Counted from the first letter of the stretch, positions 1 to 10,732 are shown. The stretch: 64,000 nt of DNA from Gammaproteobacteria bacterium UBA7376 (GCA_002470275.1 DKNY01000008.1:22145-86144), one strand, 5' to 3'. Notes: a model not told the origin generated them from the sequence alone. Made by a program: numbers and translations.

Positions 1-94
1 CTGCGCCAACCAGCGGCCAGATAAACTTCATACAAAACCAAACAAAGAAGAAAAACGTAATGCTTTGGCCGATTATCGTTGCGTTTAGATTCAT
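1..94 (-). CDS. atpF: F0F1 ATP synthase subunit b, N-terminus (partial)
   Basis: Only the first 31 codons are present; the gene runs off the left edge. The ATG is at 94 on the minus strand and the product begins [17 protein letters not shown], the typical start of bacterial subunit b: a short polar stretch and then the single membrane anchor. Subunit b forms the peripheral stalk linking the F0 a/c sector to F1. It follows atpE on the same strand, as in the standard order atpI-atpB-atpE-atpF. A purine-rich GAGAGAAG lies just upstream as ribosome-binding site. The family match is clear despite the truncation. Confidence 0.93.
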   Translation of the reverse strand, partial: MNLNATIIGQSITFFFFVWFCMKFIWPLVGA

Positions 95-200
95 CGCACT
101 TCTCTCGTCAATTTACTTTCTGCGGTTGTGGCGGGCAGCAGGTAGGGCACACATTCCCCAACGTCCTGGCTCCCCACAGGACCGCCAACCATTTGCGGTT

Positions 201-494
<294 letters not shown>

Positions 495-498
495 CTAG

Positions 499-1356
<858 letters not shown>

Positions 1357-1450
1357 CTATCGCTCACCTGTCTCGGGCCTATCTCGACCCTTTATTCCTG
1401 GCCTCTCGAACAAACGTCTACTCTCTGGCCTCCAGCTTCGCCCCTGACGG

Positions 1451-1855
1451 CTAAACCTCGGTTTCTCGAACCGTGCCAAACAGCGCCCAAAGATGACCGG
1501 ATTGGGCGGCCACTATGCCGACGACGAAGGCCAAGGCGTCGATTTCCAGAGTCACTATGGCGATCACCATAAGCGAACAGGAAAAAACAAACTTCAACAC
1601 GCCCTGACGCAAAATCCTGGCTGCGTCCAGAGACGTCGAACTCCCCCAGACCCAATAAGCGGTTGGCACTGCTGCCGTCGCCCATCCTATGAGCGCACTA
1701 ACACCTTGATGCAACCCAAATCCTAAGGACCCTAGGCAACAGACCAAACCCATTAGGAGTTGGTAGCCCACGATGGAGGAGGGGCCGAGGCGTTCGGGGG
1801 GCCGCTTCTTTGCGGCGCGTAGTATAGGTTCCGGCTTGCTCTCATTCAATTGCAT
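1451..1855 (-). CDS. atpI: ATP synthase protein I
   Basis: A 134-residue small membrane protein with about four hydrophobic segments after a basic, polar N-terminus of some 25 residues. It sits directly upstream of atpB and immediately downstream of parB (12-base gap), the usual place of atpI. AtpI is not part of the mature enzyme; in other bacteria it is linked to c-ring assembly or to magnesium handling. The sequence is poorly conserved in this family, so the call leans on position, length and hydrophobicity. It could be co-transcribed with parAB. Confidence 0.82.
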   Translation of the reverse strand: MQLNESKPEPILRAAKKRPPERLGPSSIVGYQLLMGLVCCLGSLGFGLHQGVSALIGWATAAVPTAYWVWGSSTSLDAARILRQGVLKFVFSCSLMVIAIVTLEIDALAFVVGIVAAQSGHLWALFGTVRETEV

Positions 1856-1867
1856 TTGGGCGAAATA

Positions 1868-2773
1868 TCATTCAGGTAGCTTTAACTTTTCTAGTACGCC
1901 GTCCAGTTCTTCTAGGCTCGCGTATTTGATGGTCAGAGAGCCGGCGCCCCCAGGACCCTGTTTGATTTCAACGCCGGCTCCCAAATGGTCCATCAACCGG
2001 CGCCTGAGCAACTGAATATCGCCATCCACCTCTTGGGCCCTAATCGCAGGATTCTTTGGGCTTAAGGTCCGCTTAACCAAGGCTTCTGTCTCTCTAACCG
2101 ACAGCTTCCCGCTCACCACTTGGTCGGCGGCTCTATCCTGAACCAGGCCTGACAGACTCAGCAGGGCACGCGCATGCCCCATTTCCAGCTCGCCCTGCTG
2201 CAAATACTGGCGCGCGACGCTGCCCAGGTTTAACAGGCGCAGGCTGTTGGCAATAGAGGCTCGGGATTTTCCCACCACCTCTGCGACCTCTTGTTGGGTG
2301 AGATCAAATTCTTTGCGTATACGCTCCAACCCCAGGGCCTCCTCCAGAGCGCCAAGGTCTTCCCGCTGAATATTCTCGATCAGCGCAATAGCGGAAGCTT
2401 CTCGGTCTGACACGTCCTGTCGCACAGATGGAATCGTCTTCAGGCCAGCCAACTGGGCGGCGCGCCATCGCCTCTCGCCGGCAATCAGCTCATAGCCCCC
2501 GGAGAGGCGAGGTCGGACTACAATTGGCTGCAACACGCCGCGCTGACGAATACTCTCCGCCAACTCTTCTAGCGTTTCGGGGTCGAAATACTGCCGCGGT
2601 TGGTATGGGCTCCGCTCTATTTGGCCCACCGGTATCGCCAGAATTGCGGGAGCAGAACTTGTTGCAGTATCTGAAGGTGTGGACGGCTGCGCCGCGCTAT
2701 CCGCCATCATCCTTTTTTTCGAGGCCTCAGACAGCAGCGAGTCTAGACCCTTGCCCAATCTCGTCTTACTCAT
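1868..2773 (-). CDS. parB: Chromosome-partitioning protein ParB (Spo0J family)
   Basis: A 301-residue parS-binding CTPase clamp. The N-terminus (KTRLGKGLDSLLSEA) is the ParA-stimulating segment. After a Ser/Thr/Ala-rich linker, the ParB/sulfiredoxin domain carries SPYQPRQYFD (about 55-64) and the nucleotide-binding box GERRWRAAQLAG (99-110). The helix-turn-helix that reads parS is around 158-181 (LTQQEVAEVVGKSRASIANS), and a dimerisation domain closes the protein. The gene lies 87 bases after parA. Its expected targets are present: two perfect 16-bp parS palindromes inside recF. Confidence 0.97.
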   Translation of the reverse strand: MSKTRLGKGLDSLLSEASKKRMMADSAAQPSTPSDTATSSAPAILAIPVGQIERSPYQPRQYFDPETLEELAESIRQRGVLQPIVVRPRLSGGYELIAGERRWRAAQLAGLKTIPSVRQDVSDREASAIALIENIQREDLGALEEALGLERIRKEFDLTQQEVAEVVGKSRASIANSLRLLNLGSVARQYLQQGELEMGHARALLSLSGLVQDRAADQVVSGKLSVRETEALVKRTLSPKNPAIRAQEVDGDIQLLRRRLMDHLGAGVEIKQGPGGAGSLTIKYASLEELDGVLEKLKLPE

Positions 2774-2860
2774 TCAGGAGTCCCTTCCTCTGTGTACATG
2801 CCAATCGCGTAGGCGCCTGCCCCGTCATGACGAACTTCAACCCAACTGGGCTCACTTGTT

Positions 2861-3631
2861 TCACGGCCCGCCGCCATGCCGCTTGAGCATCTCTGCGGCC
2901 AAGGCCTGATATGCCACCGAGCCTCTCGATGTGTGATCATACAGTAAGACCGGCAAACCATGACTCGGCGCTTCGGCCAGGCGCACATTTCTCGGCACCA
3001 CGGTGCGGAAAACTTTATCGCCAAAATATTGAATGAGCTGTCGTGATACATCCACGCTGAGGCTGTTTCTTGCGTCATACATCGTGCGCAAGAGGCCATC
3101 GATTTCCAGATCGGGATTAGCGACCTCACGGATGCCTTCTATCGTCTCCAAAAGGGCCGACAGTCCCTCCAACGCATAGTACTCACACTGCATGGGGATC
3201 AATACCCCGGTCGCTGCCACCAGGGCATTGACCGTTAAAATACTGAGCGCAGGTGGGCAGTCGATGACGACATATTCGAATGCCCCAGCCTCTTGTTTGA
3301 GCTTATTCGCGAGAATCCGTTCGCGGCCCTCAATGCTCATGAGGGCGACTTCGGCTCCAGTCAGCTCGATATTGGCGGGCAGCACTGAAAAACCTGCCGT
3401 AGAGGACTGTACAACTTCTCCTAAGGCGACATCCTGCTGCAGCCACTGGGCCGCCGTGAGGTCTAGGGCATTTTTATCCACGCCGCTGCCCATGGTTGCG
3501 TTGCCCTGGGGGTCAAGGTCTGCCAATAACACCTGATGCCCAAGATGCGCCAATGCAGCGCTAAGGTTTACGCTGGTCGTGGTCTTCCCGACCCCTCCCT
3601 TCTGATTGGCTACCGCGATCACTCGTTGCAA
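2861..3631 (-). CDS. parA: Chromosome-partitioning ATPase ParA (Soj family)
   Basis: A 256-residue deviant-Walker ATPase that binds DNA non-specifically and drives segregation of ParB-parS complexes. The motif ANQKGGVGKTTTSVNLSAALA holds the signature lysine Lys11 and the P-loop Lys16. A Walker B-like VVIDCPPALSILTVNALVAA follows. There is no N-terminal helix-turn-helix, so it is the chromosomal rather than the plasmid repressor type. The start appears to be TTG at 3631, with GGGAG nine bases upstream, inside the end of rsmG (13-base overlap). A later in-frame GTG would remove three residues. It forms one unit with rsmG and parB. Confidence 0.96.
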   Translation of the reverse strand: MQRVIAVANQKGGVGKTTTSVNLSAALAHLGHQVLLADLDPQGNATMGSGVDKNALDLTAAQWLQQDVALGEVVQSSTAGFSVLPANIELTGAEVALMSIEGRERILANKLKQEAGAFEYVVIDCPPALSILTVNALVAATGVLIPMQCEYYALEGLSALLETIEGIREVANPDLEIDGLLRTMYDARNSLSVDVSRQLIQYFGDKVFRTVVPRNVRLAEAPSHGLPVLLYDHTSRGSVAYQALAAEMLKRHGGGP

Positions 3632-4230
3632 TGTTCTACGCTCCCGTCATTGCCAGGTTGCCGAGCATCATCAGCCCAGGTCATTAGCTGTAAATAGTGG
3701 GGGTGCGCAATGCCAGGAATATCGCAGCGCATCTCCTGAAGACGATACTCCTCCCCCCCGGTTTGGTCTTGCTCCTCCGCCAACGCATGACCATAAACAA
3801 TCACCCGGCCCTGCTTGGACAAATGCACCGATGCGGTGGGCCAGAGCGCCCCGGCCGTCGCTACGCCCCGGGCCAGAATGGTATCAAAGTGAGGCAGCCC
3901 ATCTGCTGCCGCAACCAAGTTTTTTTCCACCAAGGTGACGTTGGCAAGCTTCAGCTCCTGACAGACAGCGTGTAAAAAACGGATGCGGCGTGACATTCGG
4001 TCACAGAGATAGAACCGTTTTTTCGGCAGGGCGATGGCTAGGGGTATCCCTGGTAAGCCAGCACCCGTCCCGATGTCCAGCACTGAGGGGCCGTGCACCC
4101 ATGGGTAGGCACTCAAACTATCCATTAGGTGTCTGGACACCAAGCGATTCATGTCCTGGCGAGAAATGAGATTGACGCGCCGGTTCCACTTTTGCAGCAG
4201 CGTCGCAAAGCCCGCGAGCTGATCGATCAT
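3619..4230 (-). CDS. rsmG: 16S rRNA (guanine527-N7)-methyltransferase
   Basis: A Rossmann-fold SAM methyltransferase acting on 16S rRNA G527, known as gidB. The SAM loop is VLDIGTGAGLPGIPLAIALP, and the conserved KWNRRVNLIS and RHLMDSLSAYPW blocks precede it. From the ATG at 4230 the product is 203 residues, but KWN then falls at residue 14 whereas E. coli has it near 34. The frame stays open upstream and reads IADGLETFARSGSAW, which resembles the missing family N-terminus. The only plausible upstream initiation codon is ATT at 4296, with AGGGA a few bases before it, just after the mnmG stop. The true gene may therefore be 3619-4296 (225 residues). Its 3' end overlaps parA. Confidence 0.93.
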   Translation of the reverse strand: MIDQLAGFATLLQKWNRRVNLISRQDMNRLVSRHLMDSLSAYPWVHGPSVLDIGTGAGLPGIPLAIALPKKRFYLCDRMSRRIRFLHAVCQELKLANVTLVEKNLVAAADGLPHFDTILARGVATAGALWPTASVHLSKQGRVIVYGHALAEEQDQTGGEEYRLQEMRCDIPGIAHPHYLQLMTWADDARQPGNDGSVEHCNE

Positions 4231-4313
4231 CTCGACGGTTATCTGCTTCGACCAGGCAGACCCGCTTCGGGCGAATGTCTCAAGGCCATCAGCAATTTGT
4301 TCCCTATTCGTGC

Positions 4314-6176
4314 TCAGCGAGCTGCAGCCGATTTTGCATGAACGAGCAAAATGGAGAGCGCAGCAGGTGTCATTCCGGGAATGCTGGCTGCCCTGGCAAG
4401 CGTGGCCGGACGCTGATGATCGAGCTTCTGGCGCAGCTCATTGGATAACCCCTGCAGGGTTAAAAAGTCTATGGACGACGGTATGGCAATGCTCTCATGT
4501 CGTCGAATCTTGTCGATTTCCTCATCCTGACGCTTGATGTATCCCGCGTACTTGGTTTCGATCTCCACCTGCCTCATGGCCCGCCTTTCGGTGATTTCTT
4601 CAACGGACATGGCTTTGGCGATCTGCTCAGCGTCAATATCCGGTCTCTTCATTGTGTCTAGGAGCGTGGTTTCTCGCCGCAGATCGAGTCCCAACCTTTG
4701 GGCGAGCGGGCTTCCGGGCATCACCACGTGCTTCGCGTAATCTGCTCGAATGCTCGCTAGGGCCTTCATTTTGTCGGCGAAAAACGCTTGGCGCTCTGGG
4801 CCCACCAAACCAAATTCAATCGCCAGGGGCGTCAATCGCTGGTCAGCATTATCCTGGCGCAAGCGCAGGCGGAATTCTGCTCGACTGGTGAACATTCGGT
4901 ACGGCTCGTTGGTACCGAGGTTGATCAAATCGTCCACCAGCACACCGATATAGGCCTCATCTCGTCGCGGCTCCCAAGGCGCCTTTCCCTGAACCTGACG
5001 GGCAGCGTTGATTCCTGCTAGCAGACCTTGGGCCCCGGCTTCTTCGTACCCCGTAGTCCCGTTTATCTGACCCGCGAAGAACAGGCCCGCCAATCCCTTG
5101 GTTTCTAAAGATCGCTGTAGGTCCCTGGGGTCGAAATAGTCATACTCGATGGCATATCCAGGCCGTGAAATATGTGCGTGCTCAAACCCCACCATAGTAC
5201 GCACCAGCGCAAGCTGAGCATCGAAGGGGAGGCTGGTTGAAATTCCGTTGGGGTAAAGCTCAGTTGTATTTAAGCCTTCTGGTTCGATAAAAATCTGATG
5301 GCTATTTTTATCTGCAAACCTAACGATTTTGTCTTCGATGCTGGGGCAATACCTCGGTCCCACTCCTTCAATGTTGCCGCTATACATGGCGGAGCGGTGG
5401 AGGTTTGCTCGGATGATATCGTGGGTGTGGGCATTGGTTTCGGTAATGAAGCAGGGCACCTGGGCCGGATGCTGACTCACATCGCCCATGGCCGACATCA
5501 CGGGCCTTGGGTCGTCGCCTGGCTGGCTCTCTAGCCGGTCAAACGCTACGGTCCTACCATCAATACGCGGTGGGGTTCCTGTTTTTAATCTGCCGACTCT
5601 AAAGGGAAGGGCTCTCAACCTCTTGGCCAGCGCGGTAGAGGGCGCATCCCCAGCCCTACCGCCACCTTGTTGGCTATCGCCAATGTGTATCTTGCCGCCC
5701 AGGAACGTGCCCGTCGTCAAGACCACGGCCTCAGCAAAAAAGGTCAGGCCCATTTCCGTTACACAACCCACAACCCGGTCGTTGACTACCGCTAGGTCCA
5801 CGACGGATTGCTGGAATAAGCTCAGGTTCTCCTGTTTCTCTAGAACCGTTCGGACAGCGTTTTTGTACAGCGTCCTATCGGCCTGTGCCCGCGTGGCGCG
5901 GACCGCAGGTCCCTTACTCCCGTTCAGCACGCGAAAGTGGATGCCCGCCTGGTCTGCAGCGCGCCCCATAATGCCGTCCATCGCGTCGATCTCGGCGACA
6001 AGGTGGCTTTTACCAATGCCCCCGATGGCCGGATTGCACGACATTTGGCCGATGGTCTCAATGCTCTGTGTCAAAAGCAGCGTTCGCGCACCCATCCGAG
6101 CAGCGGCAGCAGCGGCTTCTGTGCCCGCATGACCGCCACCGATGACGATCACGTCGAACTTTGAGGGATAATCCAT
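4314..6176 (-). CDS. mnmG: tRNA uridine-5-carboxymethylaminomethyl modification enzyme, FAD subunit
   Basis: A 620-residue FAD protein (GidA) that works with MnmE to make the 5-carboxymethylaminomethyl group on wobble uridine 34. The FAD-binding glycine motif [19 protein letters not shown] is at about 11-29 and the conserved [14 protein letters not shown] near 47-60. The second conserved block [17 protein letters not shown] and the C-terminal helical domain ([14 protein letters not shown]) are all present. Length is typical (E. coli 629). ATG start at 6176. It lies 92 bases downstream of mnmE, so the two partner subunits are neighbours. Confidence 0.98.
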   Translation of the reverse strand: MDYPSKFDVIVIGGGHAGTEAAAAAARMGARTLLLTQSIETIGQMSCNPAIGGIGKSHLVAEIDAMDGIMGRAADQAGIHFRVLNGSKGPAVRATRAQADRTLYKNAVRTVLEKQENLSLFQQSVVDLAVVNDRVVGCVTEMGLTFFAEAVVLTTGTFLGGKIHIGDSQQGGGRAGDAPSTALAKRLRALPFRVGRLKTGTPPRIDGRTVAFDRLESQPGDDPRPVMSAMGDVSQHPAQVPCFITETNAHTHDIIRANLHRSAMYSGNIEGVGPRYCPSIEDKIVRFADKNSHQIFIEPEGLNTTELYPNGISTSLPFDAQLALVRTMVGFEHAHISRPGYAIEYDYFDPRDLQRSLETKGLAGLFFAGQINGTTGYEEAGAQGLLAGINAARQVQGKAPWEPRRDEAYIGVLVDDLINLGTNEPYRMFTSRAEFRLRLRQDNADQRLTPLAIEFGLVGPERQAFFADKMKALASIRADYAKHVVMPGSPLAQRLGLDLRRETTLLDTMKRPDIDAEQIAKAMSVEEITERRAMRQVEIETKYAGYIKRQDEEIDKIRRHESIAIPSSIDFLTLQGLSNELRQKLDHQRPATLARAASIPGMTPAALSILLVHAKSAAAR

Positions 6177-6268
6177 ACGCTTCTCATTACCAGAGTGGGT
6201 AGGCTCGAAAATGTCGCGACAGTATAAGGTCGCTCGAGCGGAATGAAACTAGCCGTCGCCGGCAGGGC

Positions 6269-7696
6269 CTATTTTCCAATACAGAATTCTGAAAATATTT
6301 TCCCCAGCAGGTCATCCGGCGTCATCGTTCCCGTGATTTCTCCCAAATGACGATGAGCGATCTGCAGTTCCTCAGCGATCAATTCCGCGCTGTCGCCCTG
6401 TTGTATTAGGTTGTCAGCTAGCTCCAAACTTTGATACGCGGCCTTCAATGCTTCAACGTGTCGCTGTCTAGCCGCAAAGGGCGCACTCGCCTGATTAAAC
6501 TGGGCCGAATCAGCCACTCGCGCAATCAATGCGTCAAGCCCTAGACCCTGCTTGGCAGAAATGAAAATAGGCTCGGGCAATTCGCCTGGACCCGCAGCAA
6601 ACAGTTGCCGCAGTGCAGCGTCATCCACCAAATCGATCTTATTGACCACCAACAATAAGGCGTCCGGCCAACGACTGGTCGCTTCAGCAGGGAGGTCATC
6701 CTGCACAAGGCCCATTTCTTTGACGATGGCTGAGGCTTGAACCTGGATATCGTCACGGGTAATCCCAGCGTTCACCTCATCCGCCGCAACCACAAGCAGC
6801 ACGCGATCTGCGGCACCAATTTGTTCCCTGGCCCTGGCGATGCCTATCTGCTCCACTGGGTCATCACTGTCCCGCAAGCCCGCGGTATCCACCAATCGAA
6901 TGGGGAGGTCGTTGAGCAGAACGTCTACCTTCAGCAGGTCTCTCGTGGTGCCGGGCACATCCGTAACAATGGCGGCCTCATCTCCAGACAGCCTATTGAG
7001 CAAGCTGGATTTTCCGACGTTTGGCGCGCCTACCAAGGCCACATCAAGGCCGTTATTGATCAAGCGACCCTGACGGCTAGTCGCGATTAGGCTGCCGATG
7101 TCCCGGTATAGCTGGATGAAAAGCTTCCTCAAGCTGGCGTCCTGGAGAATCTCAATATCCTCATCGGGAAAATCTATGGCCGCCTCTACCTGCACCCGCA
7201 GGCGAATAAGTTGGGTCGTGATACTGTTTACCTGCTCAGAAAACACGCCCTTTAGCGTAGTGAGCGCTGCGCGCGCGGCTGACGCAGACCGCGCGGCAAT
7301 CAGGTCGGCAATAGATTCCGCCTGCAAGAGATCGATTTTTCCGTTGGCAAAAGCCCGTTCACTGAATTCTCCCGGTCGAGCCAGGCGCGCACCACCATCA
7401 CATAAGGCCGTCAGAATTTGTTGCTGAATGACGGGTCCTCCATGACCCTGAAGCTCAACAACATCCTCCCCGGTAAAGGACCTTGGTCCGGGAAAGTATA
7501 TGGCAATGCCGTTATCTAAGGCGCCGTTTGAATCGCTGAAGTCGGCGTATGTAGCGTGACGCGGTTTAAGAGTTTTGTTGCACAAGCTTTCCGCCAGCGC
7601 GCTGGCACCGCTGCCGGAAAGACGAATGATGCCGATACCCCCTTGGCCGGGTGGGGTAGCAATAGCGCAGATTAGATCGTCGCTTGTTGTGGCCAA
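6269..7696 (-). CDS. mnmE: tRNA modification GTPase MnmE
   Basis: A 475-residue GTPase (TrmE), partner of MnmG in wobble-uridine modification. The N-terminal formyl-THF-binding domain begins IAAIATPPGQGG-like (here ICAIATPPGQGGIGIIRLSG). It is followed by a helical domain with the inserted G domain: P-loop GAPNVGKSS (223-231), DVPGTTRD switch, DTAGLRD and NKID motifs. The C-terminal Cys-x-Gly-Lys (FCIGK) ends the protein and supplies the catalytic Cys. The start is TTG at 7696; no in-frame ATG exists nearby and the family N-terminus begins here. Confidence 0.97.
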   Translation of the reverse strand: MATTSDDLICAIATPPGQGGIGIIRLSGSGASALAESLCNKTLKPRHATYADFSDSNGALDNGIAIYFPGPRSFTGEDVVELQGHGGPVIQQQILTALCDGGARLARPGEFSERAFANGKIDLLQAESIADLIAARSASAARAALTTLKGVFSEQVNSITTQLIRLRVQVEAAIDFPDEDIEILQDASLRKLFIQLYRDIGSLIATSRQGRLINNGLDVALVGAPNVGKSSLLNRLSGDEAAIVTDVPGTTRDLLKVDVLLNDLPIRLVDTAGLRDSDDPVEQIGIARAREQIGAADRVLLVVAADEVNAGITRDDIQVQASAIVKEMGLVQDDLPAEATSRWPDALLLVVNKIDLVDDAALRQLFAAGPGELPEPIFISAKQGLGLDALIARVADSAQFNQASAPFAARQRHVEALKAAYQSLELADNLIQQGDSAELIAEELQIAHRHLGEITGTMTPDDLLGKIFSEFCIGK

Positions 7697-7731
7697 TTTG
7701 CTGCGCTCAGAGGCCTAGGCACGACACCCGA

Positions 7732-9444
7732 TCATGCCCTCGCACGTTCTTCTCGACGATAGACGTAAGTCTGCTGCGCCAGAGACAGAAGATTGTTGAC
7801 TAACCAGTAGAGCACCAGCCCTGAGGGGAAGAACAGAAACAGTATCGTGAACATGATGGGCATAAATTTCATGATCTTTGCCTGCATTGGATCTGCCGCC
7901 TGGGGGTTTAGGGCCTGCATGAGATAGGTGCTGCCGCCCATCAGCAGTGGCAGAACAAAGTAGGGGTCCATGGCAGACAGGTCTTCTATCCAGAAGATGA
8001 AGGGTGCTTGCCTAAGCTCCACAGACTCGAGCAATACCCAATAGAGTGCCAGAAAGATCGGCATGGGCAGCAGCATGGGCAGACAGCCCCCCAATGGGTT
8101 CGCACCTTCCTTCTTGTACAACGCCATCATTTCTTTGGTCAGCTTTTCTCTGTCATTGGCATAGCGTTCCTGCAGGCGCTTCATGGCTGGCGCAACCCGG
8201 CGCAAATTTGCCATCGAGCGATACCCTTTATCCGACACCCAGTAGAGGGAAGCCTTAACCGTCAGCGTGAGCAAGATAATGGCCACGCCCCAGTTCCCCA
8301 CCAAGTCATGGAAAAACGTAAGTGCCAAAAAGAGCGGAATAGCAATCCACCAAAGAATGCCGTAATCCACGGTCAGGTTTAGATTCTCAGCTATTTCTCC
8401 CAATACGATTTGGTCCTTGGGTCCAGCGTAGAACCCCGCTCGCCAAGTACCGCTTTCCCCCGGCTGCACCGTGAGTGCCGAACCGGTCATGCCAAATAGA
8501 TAGTGACCATCGTTACTACGTCGCGCGTAGTAGCGCGTGTTCTGTTCTTTGTCGGCGACCCAGGCAGAAAGAAAATAGTGTTGAAGAAAGGCAACCCATC
8601 CACCAGTGGTTGTTTCCTGATACGGCCCGTCATTTAGGTCACTGAAATCCACCTTATGGTAGGGGTTGTCCTCTGACGTGAAGGCGGCACCGAGATACGG
8701 CTGTGGCGCCAGCGGAAACGCTTCATCTGCCGACGGCAGCGTTGCATCGCGTTTAATTTGTGTAAACAGGCCTGCGGTAAATGCAGAGCTCGTCTGGTTC
8801 ACAACCTGATAGCTCACCTCGATCAGGTTGGATCCGTTAGTGAAGGAAAAGACTTTGTTGACGCTAACGCCCTCAACCGTCGTCGACAGCACCAGCTCCG
8901 CCGTATCAGATTGATCATCCGAAAGAACCAAGGCTCTACTCGACGGACTATAAAGCGGCCTCTGTCCACTTGAATCTAGGCCGTTGGGGCCGATGAGTCC
9001 GGATTGTGCAATGTAGGTATGGTCTCTTGCCTGTTCCAACAACAAGTAAGGTACGTCAGGCGCATCCCGGGTAACGGGATATTGGGGAAGCTGAACGCGG
9101 ACAATGTCTCCGCCCAGCACATCAATCCAAACCTTCAGGTGCGAAGACTCCACCGTTACTAATCGGTCTGAAGAAACAACTTGAGCGGGTTCCGCGACAG
9201 CGTCAGACGGCGTAAGCAACGTTTGATCGGGAATGTCTCCGTCCGCTCGGGTTCCGGCAAGTTCTGGTATGGCCGCAGCGCTCTCAATTGGTTTCGATGC
9301 CTCCATCGTTAATACGGGTGCATCGTCATAGGTGATTGGCACCCGAGCCTCTTCCATATCCTCATTCCAGGCAAGGATTAACAGGTAGGCGGTTGCCGCA
9401 AGTAAAATGAGTAAAACGACTCTCTGAATCTCAGGAGGTAACAT
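7732..9444 (-). CDS. yidC: Membrane protein insertase YidC
   Basis: A 570-residue insertase for inner-membrane proteins such as the ATP synthase c subunit. It starts with a membrane anchor ([20 protein letters not shown]), then a large periplasmic beta-sandwich domain to about residue 350, then the conserved five-helix insertase core. Core features seen are the cytoplasmic coiled coil with [27 protein letters not shown] and the hydrophobic slide [23 protein letters not shown] at 9444 overlaps the end of yidD by 14 bases. The length and two-part build are those of Gram-negative YidC. Confidence 0.98.
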   Translation of the reverse strand: MLPPEIQRVVLLILLAATAYLLILAWNEDMEEARVPITYDDAPVLTMEASKPIESAAAIPELAGTRADGDIPDQTLLTPSDAVAEPAQVVSSDRLVTVESSHLKVWIDVLGGDIVRVQLPQYPVTRDAPDVPYLLLEQARDHTYIAQSGLIGPNGLDSSGQRPLYSPSSRALVLSDDQSDTAELVLSTTVEGVSVNKVFSFTNGSNLIEVSYQVVNQTSSAFTAGLFTQIKRDATLPSADEAFPLAPQPYLGAAFTSEDNPYHKVDFSDLNDGPYQETTTGGWVAFLQHYFLSAWVADKEQNTRYYARRSNDGHYLFGMTGSALTVQPGESGTWRAGFYAGPKDQIVLGEIAENLNLTVDYGILWWIAIPLFLALTFFHDLVGNWGVAIILLTLTVKASLYWVSDKGYRSMANLRRVAPAMKRLQERYANDREKLTKEMMALYKKEGANPLGGCLPMLLPMPIFLALYWVLLESVELRQAPFIFWIEDLSAMDPYFVLPLLMGGSTYLMQALNPQAADPMQAKIMKFMPIMFTILFLFFPSGLVLYWLVNNLLSLAQQTYVYRREERARA

Positions 9445-9715
9445 TTGATTTTTCTCTTTCTTCGTTTTGGGACAGAGGCACTAGGTCTACCCCGCCAGGG
9501 TGCAATGGATGGCATCTGCTTAATCTGAGGAGACCAAGACGTAATCCGGTGACAACGCCATGAATTCGCACGGCCTCAGACAGATAGGTTGAACAGGATG
9601 GATAGAAGCGGCATCTCGGACCCAGCAGGGGGCTAATGGCTTTTTGATAGACCCAAATAAGCCGGAGAACGCACCGGGATAGGATATTTGGCCTTGGCGA
9701 TGTTTCAGGTGTCAA
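9431..9715 (-). CDS. yidD: Membrane protein insertion efficiency factor YidD
   Basis: A 94-residue amphipathic inner-membrane-associated protein. The hallmark is [27 protein letters not shown], with three conserved cysteines, followed by [24 protein letters not shown]. It assists YidC-dependent insertion. The start appears to be TTG at 9715, 10 bases after the rnpA stop, because no ATG or GTG fits. The 3' end overlaps yidC. It is part of the fixed rpmH-rnpA-yidD-yidC cluster. Confidence 0.95.
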   Translation of the reverse strand: MTPETSPRPNILSRCVLRLIWVYQKAISPLLGPRCRFYPSCSTYLSEAVRIHGVVTGLRLGLLRLSRCHPLHPGGVDLVPLSQNEEREKSNVTS

Positions 9716-9725
9716 ACCACAACCC

Positions 9726-10094
9726 CTAGTGCTGGATGCTGTATTCGGAATTTTTCGCCAGGGATTCTAATTGATCTCGCAAATCTTTGCGTAGTTGACT
9801 GTCGTCAATAGGTCCTGAAACCTGCACCACAATGTCTATGCTTGGCAGCTTTTCTCTTTCGACACGAAAAGTCTCTCTAATAAGTCGTTTTAATCTGTTT
9901 CGTCGGTGTGCTTTAGGCGTGCCCCTCTTGGGCACCGCTAGGCCAAGACGCGCGGTATCTTCTTTGTTCTTGAGGGCGTGTAGCCGGAGATTGCCGCTGC
10001 GCTTGCGGATCTGAGCGTTGGCGAACACCTGCGAGAACTGCGGCTGTGATAGCAGCCGGTAACGGGGGGGGAAGCTCTTACCTGAGGTGATCAC
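9726..10094 (-). CDS. rnpA: Ribonuclease P protein component
   Basis: A 122-residue basic protein that binds the RNase P RNA and helps 5' maturation of tRNAs. The family core RNxxKRxxRE is seen as [15 protein letters not shown], after the [14 protein letters not shown] strand. The start is GTG at 10094, directly adjoining the rpmH stop (TAGGTG), so the two are likely translationally coupled. The protein RNA's own gene (rnpB) is not in this window. The N-terminus [17 protein letters not shown] is typical. Confidence 0.96.
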   Translation of the reverse strand: MITSGKSFPPRYRLLSQPQFSQVFANAQIRKRSGNLRLHALKNKEDTARLGLAVPKRGTPKAHRRNRLKRLIRETFRVEREKLPSIDIVVQVSGPIDDSQLRKDLRDQLESLAKNSEYSIQH

Positions 10095-10229
10095 CTACAC
10101 GGAGAGGCGTTTGCGGCCCTTGGCTCGTCGTGCGTTCAATACTTTGCGGCCAGCCTTAGTCGCCATCCTGGCTCTAAAACCATGAGTGCGCTTGCGTTTT
10201 AGATTGCTGGGCTGAAATGTTCTCTTCAT
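10095..10229 (-). CDS. rpmH: 50S ribosomal protein L34
   Basis: A 44-residue, strongly basic protein beginning [20 protein letters not shown] and ending KGRKRLSV, which matches bacterial L34 almost residue for residue. It belongs to the large ribosomal subunit. ATG at 10229; the TAG stop touches the GTG of rnpA. It is the first gene of the leftward cluster, and a sigma70-like promoter lies about 60 bases upstream on the origin side. Confidence 0.98.
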   Translation of the reverse strand: MKRTFQPSNLKRKRTHGFRARMATKAGRKVLNARRAKGRKRLSV

Positions 10230-10288
10230 CTTAGTCTCTGAGTTGATGCGCCACGCACCGTGACCTAGGCCTACTTCGTGGGCGCGAG

Positions 10289-10317
10289 AGTTTATGAACA
10301 GGCCTCGGGCAAGTCAA
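10289..10317 (-). promoter_or_regulatory. Candidate sigma70 promoter for rpmH-rnpA
   Basis: Reading the minus strand, TTGACT (10317-10312) is followed after 17 bases by TAAACT (10294-10289), a good -35 and a fair -10 element at ideal spacing. An A/T-rich tract lies just upstream (10318-10360) and could act as an UP element. It points towards rpmH, whose ATG is at 10229. No transcription data were available. Confidence 0.6.
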
Positions 10318-10426
10318 ATCTATATTTATATATATTATTTTTTTGTTGGTTGTTATTTAAGGGGCATTCTTCTGTGCGTAACTTGAGTAGCGTCCGTCTG
10401 AGGGGGATTTCGAACAGATAAAAGGG

Positions 10427-10435
10427 TGTGGAAAA
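10427..10435 (-). promoter_or_regulatory. DnaA box
   Basis: TGTGGAAAA on the plus strand is TTTTCCACA on the minus strand, which fits the DnaA consensus TTWTNCACA at all nine positions. It lies about 50 bases from a perfect box of opposite orientation. Confidence 0.7.
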
Positions 10436-10483
10436 ACTATGGAAAGGGTGGCAATGGATGGTTGATGATTTTTGCTCCCGAAG

Positions 10484-10492
10484 TTATCCACA
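10484..10492 (+). promoter_or_regulatory. DnaA box (perfect R1-type)
   Basis: TTATCCACA is the strongest-affinity E. coli DnaA box sequence and occurs here in the oriC spacer. It is the best single marker of the origin in this window. Confidence 0.85.
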
Positions 10493-10493
10493 G

Positions 10494-10502
10494 CTTTTCA
10501 CA
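10494..10502 (+). promoter_or_regulatory. Weak DnaA box
   Basis: CTTTTCACA matches TTWTNCACA at eight of nine positions and lies two bases after the perfect box, so the two could be filled cooperatively. On its own the match would not be significant. Confidence 0.45.
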
Positions 10503-10640
10503 GACATTGCTCACAAGAAAAAAAAATAAGTCATGCTCGGATGAATTTTTTTCGTCTGCTAACTCTATGAATTTCTTTGATTAGATAAGTTATTTCAGAT
10601 TTATGATGCGATGCCATAGCGCTGGTTGTTGGCTTAGGCA

Positions 10641-10732
10641 TAGAATCTGAGTCCGCCCAAGCAAATAATTTAAGACCGCCTATGTCGAGAATCTAAGTCC
10701 GCCCGAGCATCGAACCAGAGTCCACCTATGCA
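10641..10732. repeat. Four degenerate 23-nt direct repeats (iteron-like)
   Basis: Four units of exactly 23 nt follow one another without spacer: 10641-10663, 10664-10686, 10687-10709 and 10710-10732. The shared core is roughly RAGWCCRCCYAWGYM, for example GAGTCCGCCCAAGCA in unit 1 and AAGTCCGCCCGAGCA in unit 3. Units 1 and 3 are most alike; units 2 and 4 share CCTATG. They lie between the DnaA boxes and dnaA. I do not recognise them from known chromosomal origins, so their function is open. Confidence 0.7.

Noticed and set aside
2857-2865. Possible third parS site near parB
   Set aside because: TGTTTCACG matches only the left half of the palindrome; the right half is absent.
10641-10732. CRISPR-like repeat array
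   Set aside because: Units are contiguous and degenerate without unique spacers, and no cas gene is near.
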